From Myrica gale (taxonomy: Eukaryota; Streptophyta; Magnoliopsida; Fagales; Myricaceae), in NCBI GenBank assembly GCA_963930655.1, contig OZ005601.1, positions 11,776,001 to 11,840,000 of the forward strand: a stretch of 64,000 nucleotides of DNA, read 5' to 3'. Both the position numbers and the translations under genes were made by a program. A model generated the notes under the pieces. It ran no database searches and was not told the DNA's origin. It saw only the letters and a program-made list of their open reading frames with translations. Positions 48,466-61,033 of this stretch are shown piece by piece (position 1 is the stretch's first letter; the number at the start of each line of letters is the position of its first letter).

Positions 48466-49246
48466 AAATAAATCTTTCCAACTTCCAAAACTCCATTTTT
48501 CATGTCTTGCCACCACCGATTCTATCCACTACCATCACTTTCACTAATCCCTTCCAACACCGATTATATACGTTTATATTTAGACCAATTTGGGTAGCCG
48601 ATGTATATAAAGTTGCATCTGCAACATATTTGATCAAAAACTAACTGGTAAATCAATAGATCCTTACACACTTTCCTTATTCTAAGGGCATATATCTATA
48701 AATATACAGGTAATAGACGAACACAAAGGTAGACCCTCAATTGCTCGTATTGTACTGGTAGCATCCTCCATTCTCTATAGACAATGAGATTCGAACCACG
48801 ACTGCTGCTATTTTGTAGCAATGACTTATCCCCAGACCGAGACATCTACACCGAGACATCTACAACAGCTTCCTCATTTGGGTAGCTTTAAAAATACTGT
48901 CATCAGGAACATCCATGGGTAAACTCTTGACGACTTCATCTGGAGTTTCGTTGAAACGATGAAGCTCTGAACCTACAAGATGCAGAAGGATGACCTGTAT
49001 AATTTGCAAGAGTAATCGGTCACATTAACATAATTGAGCTTCTCTGATCTAAATCTACATGAAATTCGATAGGACCAGCATATTTTGAATTTTATTCTAT
49101 GATCATGAACTAAGCTCCTTGCCCAACAGCATACTCACCTCTATGTCAAAAAAGATATAGGGCAAGCTGTAGAAGAATGGAGAATACATTTCAAAAAGGT
49201 CTTCTGAGGATCTGAACTGAGATCGCCAAAGCCCCAGAGACTGTAA
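48466..49246. other. intergenic DNA and 3' UTR of the minus-strand gene ending at 49247
   Basis: No coding region is supported. The right part should be the 3' UTR of the gene ending at 49247. Confidence 0.4.
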
Positions 49247-52200
49247 TCATAAGCCCATCAATTTCCTCAATCGTTCTATTCCACTGCAGTTGTAAAAACA
49301 TATTAATAACCCAACTTTCATATTCCAATTGTTTTTTCACATATTTCAAGCCTACACAATGTAATCCAACAAATCCTTTTTATAAAAACTTGTTTCACTC
49401 CTTAATTAACTGAATGCTTGACTTGAATCAAGCTTAATCTTTGAAATCCCAGCAAGACAGCCAAGTGCACAAAATTGCGCTTTGAACTTAGGGTTCAAGA
49501 TACCTTTGTGCTTAACTTGGTGCCATTTTAACAATTGATTAACCCGATCTAAATGGAGAAGCAACAATACCTCTTAGGAAAGGAAGGTATTAGGTCTTCA
49601 ACTACTCTGACAACTGCACCTCCCTCACACTTCTCGGATGGAGTCTTATCTTCTTTTCCCCCTGTAAATACACACAAGGGTCATTATATGCCAGAAAGGA
49701 AAAGATAACAAACATTGGTTGGCAATTTGGAACCATGCAAGATATCTAGGGACTATTTCAACTTCTCTTCTGACATATCAGAAGAGGATTGGTTTAGATC
49801 GTCATACATTGAGTTGTTGTCTAACCCCATAACTTCTCAACTTTATGGAAATGCCTTGTGATAGAGGAAAGCCCTTATTGTTCCCCCTACACATCCATTA
49901 TATTCTTTTGGCTTTTCTAATGTTTTCGGAATCAGGCACATGAGATCCTATTATCCATAACAGAGGATGCACATTTGCTGAAAGCTTGCTCGTATTAATT
50001 TCTTAAGAAGAATTACAATCTAAAACGTCCACAAGACATATTATACACGCCAGCAACCCTTTTTTTGTCATATATTTGCATTTGACAATACTTGGACACA
50101 ATCAAAGCAGGCTGGCTCACAATTATGTCTGTCTGTTTAAAATACAGGGAATTTTATACAGTGAAAACATTTTGCCATGAGATTGCAAAAGGAAAATGTA
50201 ATATAGATAGCATTAGTACAAAGAGTAATTGTTATGATGAACATTCAATCTCCACCCCGAACACCCCCTCCCTCTCCCCTTCTGGAGATTTGTTCTAGTT
50301 AATCACAAGAGCTAAGATGGAAAAAAGGGAAAAGAGTTCGTGCTTCTCATACCTTGAAAATCTTCTTCAATTGAATCAACGCCTCTTAGATACAAGTTCT
50401 CTCTCCAGTCTAACTCCAAGCCTTCTGCTCGTGCAAACCCATCCAGCAAATGACCAACTAGATTGTAGGCAACCATACTTGTTTCATCACAAAGTTCTTG
50501 GATAGCAAGGTATTGGTTCTTACACGATCTTTGCTCGTCATTAGCAGCTTCTTGCTCCCCCAATGAGACATTCGAAGATATGAAAGGCGGAGTGCTGACT
50601 GGATCTAGCCCTGAATTGTGTTCATGTTCACATCTGTCAAAACTTTGGTTTGCTGAAACAGATGACTGATAATTTCCATTTGCTTTAGGCATGAGGGATC
50701 CACCAATACCTTCAACTTTGTTTTGGTTCGTACATATGTTAACCATCCTGCTAAGAGACATTGATTCCCCGAATGGGGAGGAAGAAATGACACCACGAGG
50801 ATTGACAGAATGCAATCCAGTACAACCCTTAGGTTCAAGCCCCTCAAAAGAATGATTGAAATCTTTTTGGGGTGAAAGAAGGGAGGAAGAGCTAGTCTCC
50901 TTAGGTGTAGAGGTACCTTGTTTGAGATTGAATGGTATTGATTCTCCAGTACTTTCTCCTTCATAATTTGAATCAATAAAGTGAAACCTACTAGCCTGAG
51001 AACTACTTTCTTCCACATGCCAACTATTCTCATTATTATCCCCTTCGTCGCCACCATCATCACTTTCTTCTAAAACTTCCATATATGCATCAGCAAAGTC
51101 CTGATCAAAGTCATGGCCAGGCAGCAAATCCAAAACAATCTGCTTTGTCTGAGCACTCACACTTAATATGCTTTCTATGTCTTTTTCAACTTCCTCCTTA
51201 ATGAAGCATCCAAGTGGTGTACTTCTAGAATTATTATTGATAATAGAAAGAGTTTCTAGAAGAGACTTTGGAATGGCATCCATTTCACTGCACTCATAGA
51301 GATATTTAGTTAACATTTTCCTAATTGCTGCTCGTAAAGAGCGATTTGAAACTTTAGCATTTGGGTCTAATAGAAGCTGCAATTTCTTCAGCTCTGGTAA
51401 TCTAACCTTTGTTTTCAGTAACAAAATAGCCTTTGCAATCTCATCCTGCAGGCTTTTGATTTCGGAAGAGAATGGATAGAACTCTGTTCCAGAGGAATTA
51501 TGAGAACCTGGTTTCAGCTTTACCAGTAACCCAGGAACTGCCATTGCTTTTGCTAGTGGTTCTTGTAACTTGTCCCCTTCACCAAGTGCTGAAAGCATCT
51601 TTTCGCTAGTTTTCCTTAGTTGTTTGATTAAATAACCTCGACCCCAGCCATGTCTGCGAGGCAGTAATTGAGGCAAGCCTGCTTGGGCACCTTTAAGTCT
51701 CCTGTACATTGCAATCAAAATCTCACTGGGCAAGTTATTTAGTCCAGAAAGGACCTTAGTTACAGCGGCATGCTGAGATCGTGACCCGGGATTCCAAAAT
51801 GTTTCACCTTTCTCTCTAAAATATTGTGGGTCATTTAGAAGTTTAGACAGCTGTATGCAAACGCCCATTTCATAGTGACCGGGATTTCTGCTTCCTAGAA
51901 CTTTTGGAAGATGATTGCTTCCTAGAACTTTTGGAAGATAATCTTTAATTACCCTCTTCATCTTCCAACGAGTTTTCTCAAACTTTCCAGAGTCTCCTGC
52001 AACAATCATAGCAAGGAGGTATAGCCCCTTATTGGTCAAATCATCAAGGCATGATATAACTGTTCTTATATTGCATTTTCCAAAGAATTCCATATCATCT
52101 TCACTAACATCATGCCCTCCCCCAGGATTACAAGCTCCAAAGGCTTCTTCTATAAGTGTTTTTGTGGTCTCATAGAATATCTGAAAACAAATTAATAAGA

Positions 52201-54010
52201 AAACCATAAGATAAAGACATGGGAAGATTGAAATATACAATAATGTATGATGTACCATAAGAGAGCTTGCATGAAAGTCAAAGAGATCCATCATACCAAA
52301 CCAACCATGGTACTATCAAAAAATAGAAAGAAATACAGGTGACCTTCATTAAATGGTGGAGAAAGTGTGGGGGTTAATAAACAGGGGTGCCTCATCCCCT
52401 GGAGGATTTAGAAGGAACAGCCTCTTTGCATAAACTCAGAAGCCAGTCTAGAAAAGTAAGAACTCAGCAATCTTTAAAAACTACCATACCTGATGCTTTT
52501 TTTTTATAAGCAAGCACAGTTTTATTAAAAGAGGAAGAGGAAGAGGGTGAATTCAGTACAAAGAATATACCGAAATCACTCAAAGGATGCAAATGAAAAA
52601 ACTAAGGAAATCAAAATAGTCCAGAAAACGACCCCCCAACAAAGCACTAGCCCAGCAGAAAAGAGAAAGGAACACATCACCCTGCAAACTCCCTAGAGAT
52701 CTAGCCGAATCCTCAAAACATCGTCTATTCCGCTCCCTCCAAAGACACCACCAAATACACGCAGGTATCATCCTCCAAATTGCTTTTGCTGCAGGATCCA
52801 CAAACTTCCGTCCCCAACAAGAGAGGACATCCACCACTTTTTCAGGCATTGTCCAATGAACATTCAACAAACCAAGGACATGCATCCAGAGACCTCTTGC
52901 AACCGGACAATGCAATAACAAATGATTAACAGATTCTCCATCACCCTTATAGGCCTCGAATAGGCTACTGCATTAGCACAATAAGCAAAACAACCCCTAA
53001 CCTCTTAAAAGTGAGAGCAAGCTCATAATGACCTTCCATAAGGTTACTGTATCTGACTGTGCAGCTTCTACATACCCCCTTGGGATAATTTAGTACAAAC
53101 TCATTATTTGCAAGAAAAGGAAAAGAAAAAACTCCATAGCTGACAGACTAGATGTTATAATAAAGAACCATCTGCCTCTAAATCAAGAAACACCGATATA
53201 TAAGCATCAGATATCCCACAATTCGCCTAGAGTTTATTCATATATCAATAACACCCACAAAAGACACCCATAGAGCAACAATTTCTAGTTAGAAAACTTA
53301 CATCATCTTCCCTAAGAAGAGACTCGGGTAAGGACCTGGTGAGACAACACCAAAATGAGGTAACAATTAGGCTTCAACCAATAACGAAAATAAATTAAAA
53401 GAAATTCTGTGGCTCACCTATATTTCAAAAACTCGAGTTCTTCAAATCGCTCCCCTTCAGATTTGGATGTGAGAAGCCCCATCAACCATCTGTATTGATT
53501 ACACATAAGTTTGACAAAATGAGCTAATGCATGGATTATCATACTAAAAAATTAAAACGATGCACAAACTGCAGAGAGAGCACCAGTGTAATTATGTGTC
53601 AGAGACAATGAAGTCACATCCCTCATTGCTGTAAACTCGAATTATTACTATATAGAGATGCAGAGTTCAAACAAGTACTCAAAAACCGACAAACGACTCT
53701 TTTTTTCTATTAAAACATTTTAAAATAAGTTCCAGCAGGTAAAAAACTCCATAGCGACTCCATGAAAGGTGTCTTAAAAATGTTAACTTCACCTCATTCA
53801 CAAACACCAAACTGAAAAAACGTAGTTCAACTTTTGCCAATCGACTATCCGGAAGAAAATTCAAAGGAAACGCATTTTGAGCGAGCATAACATGAATTAG
53901 GAAAAAGAAAAAGTTGCTGACCTCCTCTTGAGTCTGCTCTGCTTCTCTTGATGCTTAACTTGTGACAAAATCGACTTGCAATCCGTTTGGTAAAACCCTG
54001 TATCGGCCAT
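49247..54010 (-). CDS. conserved plant protein of unknown function, six exons, 716 aa
   Basis: Exons in coding order (complement) are 54010-53922, 53489-53418, 53335-53302, 52180-50353, 49661-49571 and 49283-49247. Junctions are GT-AG and phases close to 717 codons. The start MADTGFYQTDCKSILSQVKH and the next exons (RWLMGLLTSKSEGERFEEL, SLPESLLREDD) join in frame to IFYETTKTLIEEAFG. A mainly helical region follows (residues about 65-400). After it come an acidic patch (EESDDGGDEGDNNEN), a Ser-rich linker and a conserved C-terminal block (AYNLVGHLLDGFARAEGLEL) ending ERLRKLMGL. I recognise it as a conserved plant protein but cannot assign a function. A 27-bp duplication inserts a second LPKVLGS-type unit. 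Intron 3 holds a LINE fragment. Confidence 0.82.
51889..51942 (-). repeat. 27-bp in-frame tandem duplication in coding exon 4
   Basis: Two copies of TGCTTCCTAGAACTTTTGGA followed by AGATGAT/AGATAAT give LPKVLGSNH then LPKVLGSRN in the protein. The reading frame is kept. Confidence 0.9.
52495..52985 (-). mobile_element. LINE 3' fragment (zf-RVT region) in an intron
   Basis: A minus-strand frame at 52921-52580 reads LLHCPVARGLWMHVLGL, then IWRMIPACIWWCLWRERNRR, the conserved zf-RVT tail of plant L1-like reverse transcriptases. The T-run TTTTTTTTTATAAGC at about 52499 is the complement of an A-tail at its 3' end. Everything upstream is missing, so it is a 5'-truncated insertion, in the same orientation as the host gene. 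Confidence 0.75.
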
Positions 54011-54950
54011 AATGTATCATCGATTCTAGGATTGCAAAGAGCCAAAGAGAGAGAGAGAGAGAGAGGCGGGGGTAGGGTTTAATGCAAGGGAAGCAGGGGT
54101 TTTACAAGCCGCGCGGCAGACTGATTGTTTTAATTAGAAAAACGTTCCAAATTCCACGGTAATTTTAAAAGGATAAATGTAAAATCAGTCTCCATGTTAT
54201 ACACAAAAATCATTTTAGTTCCTGTGATATGAAAATCATCGATTTAGTCCCTGTGATTCTATTTTCGTTTCTTATTAGTCCTCCATCAGAGATTGATTTT
54301 ATCACTTTCTGAAATCACAAGGACTAAATTGCTGGATTTTTATCAAATTTAAAACATGCGTGATTTCTAAAATTGATGAATTCCTGTCTAAATTTAGATG
54401 ATGCTTATAATATCGCTTTTTCCATCGCATTTCCGTCTAAATTTTTAAAATTGATGACCTGACATAATGTCAATAATATGGTATGTCTAAATTTTAATAA
54501 AAAATAAAATTAATAAAAGTCATCAATTAAATAAAAATATTAAATCATAAAATAATATTATAATTTTTATTTATCTACATGCCACGTGATTATTGGTCTA
54601 AACCTGAAGAGTGATTGACAAATTCTACTCCATATCACTAGTCTCGTAAGCCATCAAGAAAAACAGGGAAAAAAATAATACAGAAAAAGCTTATTTGTCT
54701 AATAAAACTTTATAAAACAGAAAATTCTGGTCTTAAACCAAGTTGGAAAGATTTTCTTTAACTAATCTTCGCTTACATCAATATTTCTTCTACATGTTCA
54801 AATAAATTACAAATATATTATTAGATTTTATGACGGAAAGAATATTAATAATTTTTAATAATTTGAAGATTTAATGCGATAAAATTGATAATTATATGGT
54901 TAAAATTATATTTATCCTATGGTTCCGAAGTAATAAGTGGTGTCTTTTCT
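54011..54950. other. intergenic DNA with a partial MITE related to 38234-38888
   Basis: The promoter of the minus-strand gene lies next to 54010 (GAGAGAGAGAGAGAG tract). From 54171 the sequence GGATAAATGTAAAATCAGTC, and then GATTTAGTCCCTGTGATTC, matches the terminal region of the Pack-MULE candidate. The other end (TTTATCC at 54911) is uncertain. Confidence 0.45.
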
Positions 54951-57560
54951 CTTTTTTTTTTTTCTAATCAAACATCTTGCAATTCAACTAACCGGCACGC
55001 TTGAAGCGCCGGTTTGAACATCATTCAATACATCAATAGGCAGATTCTCAAGCCTAAAAATACCAGAAAAATTATGACTAACACACCATCTGGCTAAGTT
55101 ATGAGCAACAAAATTGCCTTCTCTATGAGTTCACACAAAGCTCCACTCATGGTGGTTATCAAGCAGTCCTCGAATTGTGTCCAGTTCGCCAGCAATCTCC
55201 GGGTCTCCCGCGATCATGGTCCTGGTTAACATGTTATAGTCAGTCTCCTTCTAAACTGATCGAAACCCCAGAAAAACACTCAGCACTAAGACACACAAGT
55301 CTTGCTGCCCTCGCCTCCCCCTTGTTCGGATTAGTCCCTCCAATACTGCCGGAACGAGCTTGGAGAACCTCTCTACTATTTCTGGTAATGGCAATGAGAA
55401 AAAGAGACCCTGCCTGGACTGTCACATCATAATTAACTTTGAGCTTCTCGTCCTCAAGTGGTGTCCAGGTTTTCTCCAACTTCCCAAGTTTGCAAGACCA
55501 AGCCTCCAGATGGTTGTGATACCGTTTACACACGTCAGCTAACAAAGAATCGTGAGTTGCTGGTGCACCTCAATGAACCACTTGGTTTCTGTTATACCAA
55601 ATAACACCCAAGGTTATAGCTACAACCAACATCATATTGCTCCACTCCTCCCTATGAGCCCGTGGGAGATTTCTGGTTTCCAAAAGAAATTTAATCCAAT
55701 CCCAAATTTGACAATTAGAAAACAGGTCAACAGACAAAGGCCACAGGCCATTCCTCCAAAGAAGAATACTATGAGGGCATGCCAAAAATAGGTGGGTTGC
55801 CGATTCATCATGTAGTTTGCAAACTGGATACAACCATGTCTCTTCCTATTGATTGTGAGTCCAACGGCTAAATTTCTCTTTCAGGGGAAGCACATCTGCA
55901 GTGACCTTCCATAACATCAATTTGAGGCGATGTTGAAGCTTTAATTTCCAGAATTTCCTCCATCCCTCCTTATGCAAGGGGCTATGAAGTTGGCCCCGAG
56001 AATTGGTAATGAATTCATATGCGGATTCAACCGTTATGTTGCCTTTAGAATTGTGAATCCATAAGGGCATATCAACTCTAGGATGTGGTGGCAATGAGAG
56101 ATTTAAAATCGCCTCCGCTGAATCTGCATAAAAAATATCACAGATGAGCAGCGCATTCCAAGCCTGGGGAGAATCATTGCCAAACAAAATCAGATCTTAA
56201 ACACGATTAATGTGCCGACTAATAACCATTCCGAGCTTCAACAGGGGAGCAAAATTTGAGACACTCGGGACCTAAGGGTCACACTATATGTTAATATTTT
56301 CACCGCTCATTATGCCCCAACACAGGCCTGCCGAAATTATGTCCCTCGCATACAAAAGGCTCATCCAAATCCAGGAGGCTCCCACCGAATCTGGTGCTGA
56401 GCTGAGAGATAACTGGAACGACGGTAGTACTTTGCTTCCAAGGCTTTCACCCACAACTGATTCCTATTCATAATCATCTGCCAACCCAACTTGGCAATTA
56501 ATGCTTTGTTCATGTCCATCATGTTTCTCAACCCAATACCTCCCATCTCTTTGGGTGTGCAAATCGTATACCAAGCTTTTGGGTGGAAATGTCTCTGGTG
56601 ATCATCAGTAAACCCCCACCAGAAATTTCTGAAGCAAACATCAATGTGTCTCAAGACCTCATTGGGAAGAAAGTAAACAGCCATAAAATATGTTGGTAGC
56701 GTTGCGACCATTGTTTGAATAAGGACCATGTGTCTTGCTTGGGACAAGGTTTTTGCTTTCCACCGGGCTACCTGCTTGTTCACCTTCTCTTTCAGTTCCT
56801 TGCAGGCTTCACTCCACGATCTTGGTATACAGAAGGGAAGGCCCAAATAATTGCCCCCAATCTTAGAATAGACACCATATTATCTTTGGCTGCTTGAGTC
56901 ATATTGCGGCTAAAATGGAGAAAATATTTCTGCTAATTAATCATCTGCCTCGACCAGCGAGCAAAAGTGTGGAGACATTACTTTAACTGGGTCGCCTCTC
57001 CTCCATTAGCCCTGCAAAAAAGCATGATATAATCTGCAAAGAATAAATGAGTAATTGGGGGAGCATTGCGTGAAATGCGGATGCCATGAAGCACATTCTC
57101 GTCTTCCGCTTTTTGCAGTAAGCAAGTTAGCACCTCCGTGATTATGACAAAGAGGAATGGAGATAATTGATCTCCTTGGCAGAGGCCCCTACTTGGTTTG
57201 AAGAAACCGAATGGAGAAATGTTAAGAAGAATGGAAAGGAGACTGTTAATATGCATTGAAAAATCTAATTAGGCCATTGGTGTGCAAACCCAAAATACCG
57301 CATGATCTCCATTAGAAAACCTCAATCCACCTTATCGTAGGCCTTCTTCATATCGATCTTAGCTGCCACAAGATCGCCTTGCCCTTGTTTCCGCTTAAGA
57401 GTGCACATCAATTCATGAACCAAAATGATATTTTCTTGAATATTACAATTCGGCACAAAAGCATTCTGATTACCCGAAATTAGCTTCGAAAGGATCTTCT
57501 TGAGTTGGCTTGAAAGGATCTTGTAAGTGACGGAGCATGTAACCATTTTCAAAAGAACTT
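54951..57560 (-). mobile_element. 5'-truncated, inactivated LINE (reverse transcriptase, zf-RVT, RNase H)
   Basis: On the minus strand the pieces run in order. Reverse transcriptase comes first, at 57552-57322 (NQNAFVPNCNIQENIILVHE, KIDMKKAYDKVD) and 57256-56978 (SRGLCQGDQLSPFLFVI, LFFADYIMLFC). The connection region follows at 56846-56361 (RNFWWGF, WYTICTPKEMGGIGLRNM). Then come 56187-55846 (WKLKLQHRLKLMLWKV) and zf-RVT at 55833-55570 (HDESATHLFLACPHS). An RNase H-like part is last, at 55545-55240 (KLKVNYDVTV). The T-run at about 54952-54964 marks the poly(A) end. Multiple frameshifts and stops, loss of the 5' half, and FADY in place of FADD show it is dead. Confidence 0.85.
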
Positions 57561-58022
57561 CTCACCATCTTCACCACATCCGATTAAATAACATGCCAAT
57601 ACTTGTTATAAAAAGTAGTACTTTCTCTTTCTTTTATTTTCTTTCTTTTCAAGCAAGTTGGAAAGATTTTCAGATCAAGACAAGAGGCAACATTTAAGCC
57701 ATCTGGTCCTAGTGAGCCCACGTGTCACGTTTTTTTTTTTTTTTATTTATGAGAAAAAGTGGGAACCCGTGTGGAAACACTTCTTCATTATAGGCAGCAT
57801 GTGGTACATGTGGCTTAACGGCGTGTCACGGCATTTATAGCATTGACAATCTTTTTTTCATTCCCTTAACCGAGAGAGAGAGAGGGAGAGGGGAAAGGTG
57901 CGAATGAAAAAAAAGAGAGGCTGCTATACATGGAGGCTATTCGAAATATACATGCAAAATCCACACCAAACCAATTTCCAGAAACCCCTAACTCAACCCA
58001 CCACAACCCCAGCCAAATCTCT
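57561..58022. other. intergenic DNA and 3' UTR of the GPI-protein gene
   Basis: No gene is seen. A CT/AG-rich tract (GAGAGAGAGAGGGAGAG) is near 57873. Confidence 0.4.
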
Positions 58023-61000
58023 TCAGTACAATAATGTACTGAACACAAAAAATGAAAAAATGGGTACCAGCAGTTCTAACTCACAAACACGGCAACCTGC
58101 ATAATAACATCATAAAATAATTGTCAGTTCCTCTTGACTAGAAAACCAATGAAATAGGAAGTTCAAGAGAGTGGAAATTGCACAAAGCAATCAATCGCAC
58201 GCACCAGGATTTTTTTGGGTCTGTGATGTTGTTAGTGCAGGCAATGCCATCTCTGCAAAATTTAATACGAGGAATAAGGTTTTGGACACCAAAAAAAACT
58301 CCAAATATAATCACAGAATCTAAATTCAATATGATGTTGTTAGTGCAGGCAAAGCTAATCTCTCGTATTTATGGCAAAAGAAAACAGATTAAAATTATGT
58401 GCCCCAATAACTTACCAGGTGCACAAAGAGACGCAGATGAAACTGAGGATGACGAAGGCCATGGTGCTGCAATGTTGTCACTCAAGTCACAGATAAAGCT
58501 AAAGCCTGTTACGTTGTCAAATATCATGTCTGTAGGCAAGCTTCGAAGCAGACACCCTGCTACATTAGAATAAACCCAAAAACAATCAATTATAAGAATA
58601 GTGCAAATTTATTCTCTTCAAAAACTTCTATGCACGTTAACTCTTCCATAACAAGGAACCATTCAGATACGAGGAACACAGCCAACCTTAACACTCTAGA
58701 TTGAGGTAGAAAATTTCCCTGAATTACTCGTATATGGTCAATATCATCCAACACGGTTCTTACCATTTCGACGTTGCAACAAGGATTAATAAAGCAACCA
58801 GATAGAAGCCCCTTGATGAAAATCCAAGAGAATTGTAAGGTAGCCTATACTACATGACCCAATTCCCAACTCTGTACTTCGAGCAAGAGGTTTCTAAACG
58901 TATCTAGAACATTAAGATTATTCTCATAAATCTAAGGCAAATCAAATCACTAAAATAAAATAAAAACTCAGAGAGGCAAAAATAGTAACGGCGATAATTG
59001 AAAGAAGGAAGCAGAAACAGTAGCAAACCTTGTTGTCCATATGCTGTTCCAGTCCACAAATAGATCCATGAAACAGAAAGGAAGTTCAGGATCAGACAAA
59101 ATAAAGGCATGATCAAGAGCTGAAAACTATTAAGAACAACAGTACAGCAGGAAATGTACCTTGGATACTAAAATCTTTCAAGTCAACATCACAAAGCTCA
59201 TAAACATTTGCCATAATCCCACCTTTCCGCAATATGGACCCAAACACCGTCGCACAGATTATGGCTTGTTTATTTGTTATTAGCATTTGCTTTTGTATCC
59301 CTGCAATATACATATTTAATGAACTACAGCAGGAAGGACCGGGAGCAGCTATGTTACGACATGCTTCAATCACTGTGGTGGGCTGCTTAAAACTTAAAGG
59401 ACAAACTGCACAAGCAACGTTTATTTCAGTTAGAAGATATATAGCAAAACAAAACAAAAGTCATAATTAAAAGAGGGCCATTATAACAAGCAAACCACAG
59501 CAAGAAATGATCTATTTTTCTTATATTAAAATGGATGCTTTAGAAGAAGAAAAAAACATTTAGCTAAACTAAATCGGTTCATGAATGGATACACATAAAT
59601 GAAAGATCGATTATATATCTCTCTGAAAGGTGGATAACCTCAATCCCGACACTCCTCGCTTCTGCTCTAGAATGAACTAGGCAAAGTTTTGAATATCATG
59701 CTTGCAAGTGTTGGATTGTGGCTAGTCAACACTCACTTAAAACAACATAGTTATCAAGGTCAAACAAAATCAAGAATCACAATCCATAGTCATTTGTTTA
59801 AGAGGATCATTAAGATGATGCTTAACATACTATAAATGGTATCTTTCAAGGTTCCTGGATTCTTTCCCCTACCCCCTTAAAGGTCTGTGGGAATGAGGAA
59901 AAAGGTGAAATGATACTCTAAACTATTCAAGCATATAGTAAAATGCCTATACTTTCATGCCATTACCTCCATGGATAATGTAAGTCATGCACCTGAAGGA
60001 TGCTTTGCAATGTTAGAGAAACAGAAGTGGAGAATCTCGCCAAGAAAACCAATGCTAATGCATTTATATATAAGTGCTTTCGAGACTCCGATAATTCAAA
60101 GTATACTTATGGACAAGTATTATGAGCACTTATATGTAACAAGCATATGAAACACTACAACTCTGCACCTTTGTTGACTTTGCAGGCAGATAATATTCGA
60201 AAGGCAGTATTTGCAACGTCTGATGGAAGTTTCCTTGAAAGATACGAATAAACCACTCCTTTACAATCATTAAGAGAATCAATAGGATTTAAATCCCCCG
60301 CCATATTCTTATTCTCATTGATTGTCAGTTGTCTTCCTGAAATCTGAAGAGCAGCATCCATAATTGCAGGCTGGCAAACTGGTCTGCAACACTCTTTAAG
60401 CGGATCAACAGTGCCGCAGGCCTCCAGTAATTTGCTTATATTCACTGCCTTCTCAAAGGCAACAACATCCTTCACTGGACAAGACCCACCTGTAAGATTT
60501 GAAGATTTAACGGAGCAAAGTGTAGGTATTGTACTGTTTGCCCCTCTACTGGCTAAGATACTAATGATATCTGTAAGACAATAATTAGCAACAGCATCTT
60601 GCAAAACCAACTTATTAGAGTTGATGCTGTAGAAACCCTGGAAGATGTGGAGTAAGCTACTTAACTGTGGACAACATATTACATTTCCTACAAGCGCTGT
60701 GAAAGGCTGAGAACAATCAGATGCTGTTTTGTCCATGAGATTTGATATAAGAGAGAAGTTTACAAGACAGTTTCCCGTTAGAACTGGCTCATATCTTGTT
60801 GGAAAGCTCGGATACATAGGTGGCAAAGGTTCACCAGGATTCGGGTAGTGGGGAATGACAGCAGGTGATATCTCTATGGGATCAAACAGTTCAGTAACAG
60901 GTGGATCAGCGAGCTCTGACATTGAAGAAAAGTGAGTTGGCACAAGCAGTGTCTGCAATGCCACTAGCTCTTGAAAACTGTATAACCAAATGATGGATAA

Positions 61001-61033
61001 TAATAACTGATGGCATAAAGAACCTGCAACCAT
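58023..61033 (-). CDS. At1g61900-like GPI-anchored cell-surface protein (SPARK-like), six exons, about 462 aa
   Basis: Exons in coding order (complement) are 61033-60169, 59405-59160, 59043-59029, 58556-58416, 58252-58205 and 58096-58023. All are GT-AG with phases closing to 463 codons. The N-terminus is a signal peptide (LLLSIIWLYSFQELVA). A Cys-rich SPARK-like region follows (CLVNFSLISNLMDKTASDC, GNVICCPQL, YCLTDI). Later come CCRPVCQPAIMDAA, SACKVNK|VCPLSF and PGPSCC, then DVDLKDFSIQ, AYGQQGCLLRSLP and FICDLSDNIAAPWPSSSS. The last exon adds LLVPIFSFFVFSTLLY, the hydrophobic tail expected for GPI attachment. Exon 3 is a 15-nt micro-exon. The start is not certain, because TTGCAG|GTTCTTTATG at 61033-61018 could be an acceptor with a first exon further right. 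Confidence 0.85.
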
